A DNA stretch of 64,000 nt from Heliocidaris erythrogramma (Eukaryota > Echinodermata > Echinoidea > Camarodonta > Echinometridae): assembly GCA_025617745.1 (NCBI GenBank), contig CM046866.1:15445725-15509724 (forward strand). The letters are read 5' to 3'. Below the pieces are notes generated by a model. It was not told the origin of the DNA. It ran no database searches and saw only the letters and a list, made by a program, of their open reading frames with translations. Positions 31,487-41,991 of the stretch are shown here, in pieces. Numbering within the stretch: the first letter of the stretch is position 1; each line of letters opens with the position of its first letter. The translations under genes were made by a program, and so were the position numbers.

Positions 31487-34400
31487 TCATTCTACTTTTC
31501 TTTTCTTGCTTTTTAAGCAGCATGATAGACATCGTTTGCAACATGAATAGAAAAGGAAGACGATAACAAGTATGATTCCGACGATGAAAGCGAGAACGTC
31601 AATCGAATGCAGCTGGATGAAGCTGAGTTCCAGGGCTCTAGTTCTCAGGTGTGACCCGCCAAATTTGAGGATGTGTTCCACCCAGAAGACCACGGTATCA
31701 TCTGGTTTCGAAGGAATATCTTTGTAGATTCTGGAGATCCGTCGGACGTTTTCTTTGTAGCTGGAAATTTAAGACATGAAATTTCTTTCTTGAGAACTTC
31801 AAACAATAGCATAATTGAAATGGAGAAATTATGATATTCCACATTTTCAGCGGTATCATTCTTGCCAGAAGAGAACATAGTGTGTTAAATGAATATGCCG
31901 CCGTGCGGAAGTTTTTGTCACACTGTAAATGTTTGTGTGATTCATTAACTCCACAGTCCTGTCCTGCCGAAGGCCAATTAACCCAAGATTACTGACAAGT
32001 AGCTTATTTTCAATGGGGTCCTAGAATACACACCGTCATTCAATTCAAATCAATTTTTTAGATAAAATCATAGGGAAATAATAGGTGATTCATGACAAAG
32101 GCGTTGCCTTTACTTCATTATAAAAACCATCATATGGGATCTTAGCCGACAATCTGATGTATACCTATCAATCAATAACATCTTACCTTGGATTGCCGAG
32201 CACGTCGGTCACCGCCTCCTTGACTGTTTCATAAGATATAGAGTGTTTCTGCAGTCTTCTCCCCATCCCTTTGACCTCGACTTTAACAGCGTTAGATTCC
32301 TGCTCAGCGAAGACTGGCATGACAACCATGGGGACGACATGGTAAACGGCCTCGGTGATGCCAGTGAGACCGGCATGGTATATCAGCAGCCGGGCTTTCG
32401 GGTGACCTGTTTAAAACCGTCCATGTTCAGCGGAATGCATAACTCAAAATATGGTTGAATAAGGTATTCTCCTAAATATTGATGATGCACTTTCTGAGGG
32501 CACTGCAATTATTGTTATCACCCCAGCACTGCAATGCAGGTAGACCTCATCAATATTCCGCAATGCTCCCATTAATTGTTTGGAAATAGATCAAGCTTTT
32601 CCGAAATTCGTAGATTTGGTGAATTTATCCAAAGAGACACAACATTTAATGAATCGATAAAGTCAACAGATTTCATTTGTCGCTAATTGCAAATTTTCAT
32701 CAACAAACACCCCCCCCCCCCCCAAAAAAAAAAGAATCTTCACACTTGCTTACATACTGTAGATACTGAATTGGCTGGGGGACGCACCCCTATTCCGATC
32801 CCACCTCTTCTCTCGTCGAGGAAAAAAACATGGTGAGGAATACAGCCGAACTTACCTAGGAGGTCATTCTGTGGCAACCAGTCTACTATCATTGTGTTGT
32901 TACCAAGGTAACGAGGGTGTGCCCCTGTATAGCGCCAGATGACTCTCTGTGGGAGCTCACTGAAGACTCTTGCGAATGCCTCAGCCATTTCCTTAGGAAG
33001 TGTAGTGATATGAGTACCCTATGTAGATTTAAAAAAATAATCAAAGTAATTATTTCTTTCTCACATGGTTAAACATGTTGTTTTAAATCCATTATTTTTC
33101 TTCGATCATATCGACTCAGTGGTCCTGTGGGAACCCCTTCATGGAGATGAAAGAGGAGGGAGACCTAGGAGGACATACGTCGATTGATTAAGGATGGGCA
33201 CTGGTCTCCAGGAGACGCGAGACATCGCTGAAGCATGCAAGAATGGACAGAACTTAATTCGTGGATCTCGGGAGTTCTACCCGACTTGATTGATTCATTG
33301 ATTGATTATTTTATCTAACATTTTCCCATTCTTAGCAAACTGCATAAAATGTTGCGTCTACCGTGACGGTAATTACGTTACCGACCAACTCTTGGGTAAT
33401 GCTTTGACCAACCACGGTCACCTATTACTTTAAATTCAGTAAACTATTTGATCGGATCATCCAGATTATTCTGAAAGAATAAATCTTTCAACAAAATGGG
33501 TGGTATTTATTTCTAATCTTATAGAGGTGACGAATTTTAATTGCGTGTCTAAGCAAAAAAGTAAGTACATTTCCTACATCATGTCAATCATTGTAAGCTC
33601 GCGTGAAATTCAATGTTCGACGTATTTGGACAGCCTCCGACCAATTCATGGGGGAAAATCAACCTGTAGTTGCTATCGTGCCTTGTCAAATAGCAAGAGA
33701 ATTACTTACCAATGAAAATACAATAAAACCATGTTCACCAGACCCCTCAACGAAGCTTCTGTAGTCCTGAAATGAAAGAGAAAATGAAAAAGAAAACACT
33801 ATACGAATAAGAGTGGTTATTAGAGAATAAAGAGATTATTTGAGCCGTTTTTTTTAATCTAAAGTTATTATAATTCCTTGTAATTTGATGACGGTCGTAA
33901 TTTATGGCCGGTGCGCACTGGGATCTGCCTGATGTAGGACGACGTCTGAAACTGGTGAGGTCTTTGGCAGCTTGGCTCATCATAAAATTACTCCCTTAAG
34001 CCCGACTCACACGAGGCGTCATTTCGCCTGCGCTAATCGAACCTGTGAAGGCCATTAATCCATACTGTTTCCACTGTTTATTTCGCAATCACTTTTAAAA
34101 CAATATCACTCTTTCAACACACACTTAAAATACTGTACAAGTCACTGACGCTGTCCTTACGTCAGCAAATGACGCCTCATGTGAGTCGGGCTTTAGGAAA
34201 CCTATCCCCACCCAATGAGATTACCCAGGCCTTCTAAAAACTAACTCACACTCGGGGTAATTGTTGTAGGTGGGCATGCAGTTATAGTAGTCCAGGGCTA
34301 GTTGTCATGGTCTTGGTGAAATTACTTTCCTTTAATGGATGATTTATTATAGGCTTATGTTACTATTGGTGATTAGCCCGCCTCCCATTTGCTCTTTCAA

Positions 34401-35424
34401 AAATACAACATTAGTTATGCCCGTTACACACGAGGCGCCAGAGTGTTGACGGAGGACTGCGTCAGCGATTGGCGTGGTCATGAACGCGCCGTGTGCGAGT
34501 AACATCGTACAAGAATGCGAAACCGCGAAACATGACACCTCTATTTAATGTAATAATTACCTTATTTAGTGGCTTCGCAGGAGTGTCGGCAATGTTTCCG
34601 ATAGCCACCCAGTTAGGAGCGGTAGGGCGAGGAAAGTCCAAAGCGAAATTCGTCATGCACAGCCACAACTCTGCTTCTGCTATGAGATCTGGAATGGTCT
34701 TACCTGGGGCAAAACCATGTTTCTCTTTTATCTCGTCTAAAACCCTGAATTGTAACCACCCCAAAACCTTTAAGAGAACATGATGCTCAGCAAAGCTGAC
34801 AATGCGCTCGAAAAAAGACATCCTGTCTGACAAAGGGAAGACACCTACAGGTACATAAGATGACGGTGATGGGATTCCATACAGATGTTCGTGGAAGAAT
34901 GGAAATCTGCCCGCGGTCGTCACCGCGATGTACGGTACTGCGATGTAACTACTGAGCATCGCATCACAGCCATCAAATGCATTCGCGATGATGATATTAA
35001 AGTGGGAGTTTTTCAGCAGAGAGAGTGTTGCAGAGTCTTCGAAAAAACACTCGCAACCACGTCTTATTGTAGCGACTTCATCACCTATTTGCATCAGTTG
35101 CTGCAATAGGCTGCCCTTAAACGTGCCAAACAGGTTCTCATCGGAATATGTATTTTCAGCTTCTGGGACATCCACGAACTTGTACTGAACTGACTTTTTG
35201 TAAGTATCCTTATTGAACCGTGTGGTTCCTGCCTTGGAACTGGTCAAGAGGGTCACGTTATGACCGTGTCGCGTCAGCGCTCCTGCGATGGCGGACATAC
35301 CTTTGATCTGGCTACTTGGCATCGGCATGAACAGGGATACAAGGATATCAGCAGCACTGGTCAAAGGCATCACATCGATGGCGATGACCAGAAGGGATAA
35401 CTTGAGACTCGAAAAGAGTCGCAT
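31487..35424 (-). CDS. UGT-2: UDP-glycosyltransferase paralogue lacking both catalytic residues, 525 aa
   Basis: Minus-strand exons: 35424-34561, 33766-33710, 33018-32856, 32406-32187, 31760-31487. Splice sites, phases (0,0,1,2) and exon lengths match UGT-1 apart from four extra codons in exon 1. The signal peptide, exon-4 donor-binding signature (YHAGLTGITEAVYHVVP), membrane helix and KRKVE tail are intact with no stop or frameshift. The N-terminal His of active UGTs, H39 in UGT-1, is Gln here (SSQIKGM, codon 35308-35310). The partner Asp, D144 in UGT-1, is Asn (NIIIANAFDG, codon 34981-34983). Both are simple codon differences in otherwise conserved context. Ordinary glucuronidation is therefore doubtful; a pseudoenzyme, an altered reaction or early decay are all possible. 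Human UGT1A4 and UGT2B10 lack only the His and still act on some amines. Confidence 0.9.
33108..33325 (+). pseudogene. LINE C-terminal remnant in UGT-2 intron 2
   Basis: The frame reads VVLWEPLHGDERGGRPRRTY, VD, stop, LRMGTGLQETRDIAEACKNG and ends near 33288. WEP.HG..RRGRP..TYVD is a common C-terminal signature of LINE polyproteins. It is followed by TTGATTGATTCATTGATTGA, a tetranucleotide tail. It lies antisense to the gene. UGT-1 intron 2 is only 375 nt against 691 nt here, so this is an insertion. Confidence 0.7.
33998..34194. mobile_element. MITE with AAGCCCGACTCACACG ends, in UGT-2 intron 1
   Basis: AAGCCCGACTCACACGAGGC at the left and the inverse AAAGCCCGACTCACATGAGG at the right form near-perfect ends, both leading into GCGTCATTT-type sequence. 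Related to 17808-18027. A third, partial copy is at 34413-34530 next to exon 1. Confidence 0.75.
34413..34530. mobile_element. Fragment of the AAGCCCG MITE family
   Basis: ATGCCCGTTACACACGAGGC and internal ACGCG/GTGTGCGAGTAAC blocks match the inner part of the UGT-1 intron copy. The right end is missing. Confidence 0.5.
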
Positions 35425-37369
35425 CGTGGTAAATATTGAATTCTGATCAAGAAAATCGGCTCTGATCAGTCCTTTCTAAGAGGTGAGTCAAAAATCCCAG
35501 TCTCTGCAGAGTGGAAAGTGTAAATAACAATTTTCATCATAACCAACTCATTGACCACCTATTAGCCATGTTTCCAGCAAAATCCATGTCGGTTATACGA
35601 TTCCCCAACACCCCCAATTACTGTGAATTTATCCTTCCTTATTCTGCTATAGATAAAGAGGGCACAATCAAGGTTCTACTTTGAACCTTAAAAACATTTT
35701 TCCCAACTACATTTTATTCTTTTCACTTGGTTGAATTTCGTTTTCACGTTGTTAATACAGATTGCAGGAGTGTGAATATTATGAAAGAAGGCACAAAATG
35801 GTTCATTATGAGAATTATTATAACTTCATTAATTTGATCGTCACGTTAGTCGCAAATTGTCAATGGTCTTTCAAGTTTCGTAAAGAGTTAAATGGAATCG
35901 ATAAACTTACCAGAACGAAAAACCGTCTAAGTACGTGCAAGCAAACATACGATGTAAGTACATGTGCATCTCATATAAAATCTTGTCTTCAAACCTTCGT
36001 CTTAGACTTTGAACAAAATGGTTGCATGTAATACTTCGTTCTATTTATTTAAGAATTCTGAAAGTATATATGTTTTGCTCACATGACGATGGTAGGCAAC
36101 AAACTCTATTTGTTTTCTCCTTCAGAATACTCCTCATTGTTCTGTCTGGAACTTAATTTAATTTAATTCGATATTTGGTTTTTCTGAAATAAGAAATTAA
36201 TCGAATCAATATATTTACAATAACTAACGTAGAACATTCGAAGTACACTTCTCATATATAAAGGTGACTGCACACAAAAACTGAGCAATTACATGGTCGC
36301 GTTTAACGTTTAGTTATTTAATTTCATAAACATAATGCTATCATATTAACGGTGGCGTGGCGTGAGTTCAGTCATGGGTGCACTTTTTTTAAATACTAAA
36401 TTTAGATGTATGAAATGCGAGGTAAGCTGTGGGAGGGGGTGGTGTCATTATTTTGTTCTCCTTTTCTATTTTTCGTTTCCTATTTCCCCTGTTTTTTAGT
36501 TGATTGAGGGGCAAGTGCCCAGTGCCCCCAGTAACTACGACGCTGTTCCCTCACCTGACACCTAGCTCATATCCAGTGAACTCTCAGGTGATGATTTTTC
36601 GTAATCGTGTTTTTTAAGTTGGTCTGCGGGCAGTGATTTGGGTAAAAGAATCCAAACATGGCCTGGGGTAAATGAAACTTACATAAACCGCCTATACAAG
36701 ATTACGAAATCATGTGACTTTTTTCAAGAAACATCAATTGAAAGGGCGGTTGCAGTGTCACCCCCAAATCCGAATTTATAAAGAAAAAAGGATGCCCCTC
36801 CCTCGATAAGATGGTTGGACTATTAGAAGAAAAAAGAATGGAAAAATGAGTACCCATCGTGAGGTGAATGCGGTCCTTTCTGATTTTCTTGTGCCCCTTT
36901 TGTCATTACCATAAATCTCCTCTAAAGGAACATTACGAGGAGCCATTTTTTTTATTTCTATTAAAAACTTTAACTTGTTATACGCTACGTTCTATGGCTT
37001 TGTAAAACTTAGATCAATCAAATAATTAAGATGAAGTCCAATCTATTTTGTCCCTTTTAAGTATATCTGATCATTGAATCAGGTTTATAACCCTACTAGA
37101 GCTTGGGTAAAGCTCAAATGATACGACGTATAATGGAAGCTTGATGTCAGTACTTCACAACTCCTCTGGAATGTATAGAACACCAAATGGCCAAATACCA
37201 TGGATTTGACCTTGAGTCTTCAGTTGTAAAGAGTTTGTATGGAAATGGATTTTATGAATGTTGCTTCATACACTGACGACCTCAGACCTTAGGTTCCGAC
37301 TACTTCCAATTTGATCAGCTCGTATAAAGGTAATGGAACTTTTATATTTATGTTTATAAATATTTACAT
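35425..37369. other. Divergent spacer between UGT-2 and the UGT-3 unit
   Basis: The first 200 bp are UGT-2 5' UTR and upstream sequence that mirror 16640-16839 of UGT-1 (for example CATGTTTCCAGCAAA and CGATTCCCCAACACC). Beyond that no feature is recognised. An 89-codon frame at 35762-36031 has no known domain and is probably chance. Confidence 0.4.
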
Positions 37370-38650
37370 AAGTGTATAAATATTTACTTATGATTAATTT
37401 TTCATTCACACGAACTTTGGGCTGCAGTTATCGAGTTTTTAAGATGATTATGAAAAGAAATAGATACAAAAGCCCCAACGTACATGGCCAAACTCATACC
37501 AAAAATATATTACAGGATCATGTAAATATTGATCGCAATGATAGCAATAATGAATAGTTGATATAATCAGTAACATAAAACGAGCATTTATGTCGAGTAA
37601 TTATACAAGTTTCTTACCCCACATTTGGTATGTACATAGGGTGTCTGGGGTATACGCGACAGTGTATCCGTGTGTGGTATTTAATCTGTGGGGTGGAAAC
37701 ACAAAAGTTAAGCTAAAAATATAACGTCCTTAACATCTTATTTTAAAAGACAGCTCATGTTTTGACTTGGAAAGTGTTGGTTCATTTGGTTGTATGAAAA
37801 TCTATACCTCGAGATGGTTGATTTTATTCAGATGTATTTTTTGTGCCCCCTCTTTCAATACATTGCCTTTTGGGGGCGCGATGACCCTCTCCTAGTTTGA
37901 GAAGTGGATTTATTATACATCAATGAAAATGGAATGAAAGCAGTGAAGGAAATACCCCTTAGCGATGGCCTCAAACCTCTCCTTCCTGTAATTCATTTGC
38001 AAGTAATCTTTTAGAGCGATGTCCTTCCTCCATTTTGAAGCCTTCCCATCCCCCCCCCCCCCCCATAAACTACACGCACCTAAGATAATATTGAGCATGC
38101 TGTAATTCTCTTACCTCACCCAGAGAGATAAAATAGGTGTAGTTGACTGGGCAGAGTGGCACGTGCCGCGCCCCCTTATTGAAAGGCCAAAAAAAAAGAG
38201 AGAGTGAGCGAAGAACAGAGGTAACAAGAAGAAGCAGCAGAAGAAGAAGAAGAAGAAGAAGGAAAAAAATGAAAAGAATTATAGAGCAAGAAAGGGAGAG
38301 GGGAAGCACAAGAACAAGATGATACGACTCCCTCCTATCCCCTCCCAAATCCGCTCGCTCCCTAAACTTTTATCCACCTGGTAAGCCACTCCACCCCCCC
38401 CCCCCCCCACCCCCCGGGCCTGGACCCAAGCAACATCGCTGAATAGAAGGCATGGAATTGATCTCTACACGACCTGGATCGAGAGCTTATCTATCTATTG
38501 TCGTCTGACAATTGAACTCCTAAATAAGTATAATCTACACCTGTGTTCAACAGTTCAAGAGAATATCGAATGTCTGTATGCATATCTTGAGGGGTTGCTC
38601 TCGCACCAAACTTTCGACATGTGCAGTGCCTAAACAGTCTTACTGCATGT
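37370..38650. repeat. Upstream part of the UGT-3 duplication unit
   Basis: This block matches 55970-57200 in the same orientation (for example GAGATGGTTGATTTTATTCA, TGGCCTCAAACCTCTCCTTC and GACCTGGATCGAGAGCTT). It also holds a (GAA)n tract (about 38232-38264) and a C run near 38393, both present in the other copy. It ends in TACTGCATGTAAGTG, a possible donor of a 5' noncoding exon. Confidence 0.8.
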
Positions 38651-38885
38651 AAGTGTATTGATTTAATATATCTCGTTATTTTTCTATTGAATCAGAATAT
38701 TTCATTTAATATGATTTATGGAAATTATAGGGATTATAGACCTGTAATGTAAATTTATTAGCCTTATTCTTTTAAAAGTCAAGACAGAAAAGGCTTTAAT
38801 AAAATAAGATTGGGTGCGAGCAATTCCTTATATAAATATAAAGATTAAATTAAGAGTGGCGTATCGAAGATTATCTTATTTTTAT

Positions 38886-39158
38886 TGGTAGCGTAGCCAG
38901 GAATGCACGTGCCCCTATGTGCCAGCCAAAACCAAATCTGACATGTCTTAGTTACACCAAGGAGTTATCACAGACGTGATAACTCCTTGGTTACACATCG
39001 AATGAAAGGAAATGTGTACCCTCCCCGCACAGAAAGAATCTGAATACTGTGATAATTTTCCCCTTGCTTGTCCTAAAATTAAAAATAGAATGCATCTGAT
39101 GATTTTTTTCGTCAGGCGTGAGCCCCCCCCCCCCCTGCATTCCTGGATACGCCACCAA
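38886..39158. mobile_element. hAT-like MITE (ATTGGTRGCGTAKCCAGGAAT ends) with internal hairpin
   Basis: The left TTGGTAGCGTAGCCAGGAAT and right inverse TTGGTGGCGTATCCAGGAAT form inverted ends, with a C run inside the right end. At 38956-38991 a perfect 16-bp inverted repeat (ACCAAGGAGTTATCAC) encloses a 4-base loop. No 8-bp target duplication was confirmed. Confidence 0.55.
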
Positions 39159-41250
39159 TATAACTAACGGTAAGTTATTAGTAATATTCTGCTGTAGAAA
39201 TTTGAGACGTCAGGCGAAGAAAACAGTATATGGGCTTGCTCCTAAGCCATCACCAACGCAATAGGGCCTTTACCGATTGTACGAAAAGGGGGGGGGGATG
39301 GCTTCCGTGTTTTGAATTAGTAACCAACAATAGCAGCTGATGATATAATTTATATATTACCAATTATAAATGACTCCAATAGAATTGAGGAAAAAATAAT
39401 AATCTCTTATTGCTTCCCCCAATCTTTCAATTTAATGAGATCGACGACCAACACCATGCAATCCAATTCTTCACATCCATGGCAGAATAACAGGGGCGGA
39501 TCAAGGGGGGGGGGGCGAATCGGCCGCGACCCCCTTTTTGAAACCCAAGTTGGCATACGGGCTCTTGCCTAAAATGTGAAAAACCCGGATCGAGCACCAA
39601 ACTTTAGTTTGGGAGCCCACGAGGTTAACAATGTCGTTCTATTAACCCTCCGAGAAAAGTTGAAAAAGGCCCATCCCGCAAGACTGACGTGACAGTCCGG
39701 GCATGGATCAGTGGCGGATTTAGGGGGCTTTAAAAAAAATTGTACTCCCTTTTAGAACTGATAACTATTTTATTTATCAGAGAATTATGGAGGAAAACTG
39801 GACCCATAAAATCTGATACCCCACCCCCCTCCACTGAGTGACTTTCGGGGCGCTGGCGATAAGAAATGCGGGGTCCCTTGCACTTTAAGCTTTTTCAGAG
39901 TCTCAAATTACATTTAAGCCACATTTACACTTAATTCAAGCTAATACTAGAGGAACTATAATCATTTTTAAATTCCATGTTTTCACGTGTAACCCTATGG
40001 CAGATGACTCTGTCAAAAAGCAGGCATGATCCATTTTTTGAACTATCCATGTGCAAAAATCAGACTAAGATATGAAATATCAAGAAAAAATGAGACATCT
40101 TTTCACGTGTTATACCTATGGCGAACGTATTTTTCTGAGTCTGTTTTTAACACAGCAATTTACGCCTCCAAAATGTACTATGGAAGTAGGTCAGAGTAGT
40201 CTTTGGTAGTAGTAACTAACTGTGACATCGGTCGGCATAACCTCTTGAAAGCATGCGTACAAAAGTTACAAAATTAAGGGAAATTATTCTAGAGCCATGA
40301 CCACTTCAACACTCACAATTACTAAGCACTAGACCTACCTTTAAACCTGGCCTTGAAATAAATCACATCCATGAATTTTAGTAAAGCGTTTTCATGTTTC
40401 ATATAGATAGCATTTTATTATTTTTTAAATAACCCCCCCCCCCCCCAATTACATATATATTAATAGCAAATAAGCAAAAAAAAAAGCAAATAACTTTAAC
40501 AAAAATACACACATCTAGTCCTAGCCCCCCCCCCCCCCCCCAACTCTCTCCCTCTCCTCCCTGGTGCAGTTAGAGTTGATTCCTATCTGTTTTGGGACAT
40601 AAGTTTGTATTTGAAGGGACAATATCAAGATTATGCCCTTTAGTTACGGTTTTACCAAAAGCGATGTCCAGAAAAAGAAGAAAAAAATAAAGAAAATAAA
40701 AAATACAAACATCTTGATTAAGACTGAGCATCGGTATGGATTCAGACTACATGTAGTGTACATAATAAAGGTTCAAATTCAAACGACCTAAAAAATATCC
40801 CAGAATACAATACTGAGATTATTAACACTCACTCCTAAAGGTGCGCTATTGACTCTCCCGGTAAAGGTTCAAAAGAGTACCATTGAGTGCAAAACGAGGA
40901 AGAAATGGGATATATGGAATCATGGCGCCTACTTAAAGCGCTTAGAAACACAACCATTGATGTATTAGGCGCTATATAAAAAAGCGGAATATTAATAATA
41001 TATTAAATTATTATCCAATGGCTGTTGCCAGTGGCACAGCGTGAATACAGCCATTGAGGGGGCACTGACGTCATTTTTTTTTTAATAATTTTTTTGGTGG
41101 GCACGGGTCTTACTCAGAAAATTCAATGCGACTTTACGAGATCACTGATTAGGGGAGGGTAGCCATACGATTGAGGGGCACGTGCCCGCCTGTAGGGAGG
41201 AGTCTTTCTTTCATAGTTACATTACCCTGTGCGAACACTGTAATCTATCG
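39159..41250. other. Repeat-rich spacer upstream of UGT-3
   Basis: Contains several C or G runs (39290, 39508, 40434, 40525), fragments of CAGGGGCGGATC-type elements (39489-39720), and LINE-like 3' text (AAGCGCTTAGAAACAC near 40936). It also holds a 220-bp block (40201-40420) that is the reverse complement of the UGT-4 flank. No gene seen. Confidence 0.5.
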
Positions 41251-41597
41251 AGAAAATTGAATATAGAATTGCTGAGAAGAAAGGTAAACTGAGCTCACAT
41301 TTTAAAAAATGGTCCACTGAGGTTCTTAACGTCTTTGTTTGTTTACGGAAATTATTGCTTTTGTTCAGGTAAAAATCCTGGTGTATGCTTTTCCCCTTCA
41401 TTTTGATTAGGGTGAGGCTTCTCTCTTTACGAGTGAGGCATTGTCTTGTCTTGTGTTTGTGTCTTGTCTTGTTGCGTTGCGTTGCGTTGTCCTGTCCTGT
41501 ATTTGTTTTGTGTTTTACCATGTTAGTTTGGTATTGTAAATATTTCATATTGTTTTGTGTAGATGAGTTTTCAATAAAAACAAAAATGCCAAAAAAC
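41251..41597 (+). mobile_element. Short poly(A) retroposon with 15-bp target duplication
   Basis: CACTGTAATCTATCG occurs at 41236-41250 and again at 41598-41612. Between them is 347 bp ending in TTCAATAAAAACAAAAATGC and AAAAAA, a polyadenylation signal plus A-rich tail. The UGT-4 unit lacks this sequence. It is too short to identify and is probably a 5'-truncated LINE or processed RNA copy. Confidence 0.75.
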
Positions 41598-41991
41598 CAC
41601 TGTAATCTATCGGTGTCGCCAGCGGCATATAAGGCGTAGGGTAGAGCCCGCTGTGCCCTTTAACAAAAGAAGGCTAAACAAATCAATAAACTTGCAGAGA
41701 GTCTATTTCAGCAGCCTAGGTAACCCCCCCCCCCCCCCCTCTTCCACCCCGGTTATTAATTTGTGGATACACCATTTGACGCCACTGTATACAGCATTCA
41801 GCCTGCGTCGTTGGCAATTCCATCTGAATGAAAATGTGTGTTCTAATCTCGAAAATAGTGTCGATTTTGAATCACTTCATATGAGAGTTAATTGGGACCA
41901 TTTTTCTTTACAGAGGCTTTTGGATTGACACACTTCTGGCAAAGGGTAGATCAGTATCGTTGATCTGGAGCAGAATTCAACCTTTGGCGCA

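Noticed and set aside
35762-36031. 89-codon frame as a small gene
   Set aside because: No recognisable domain, no splice or promoter context, and length within chance for AT-rich DNA.
38070-38348. Leu-rich membrane-like peptide (and its twin at 56645-56890)
   Set aside because: It is the minus-strand translation of a (GAA)n microsatellite, not a gene.
41385-41639. 84-codon Leu/Val-rich frame upstream of UGT-3
   Set aside because: It lies in the retroposon with TTGCG and CTTGT low-complexity repeats and crosses its target-duplication boundary.
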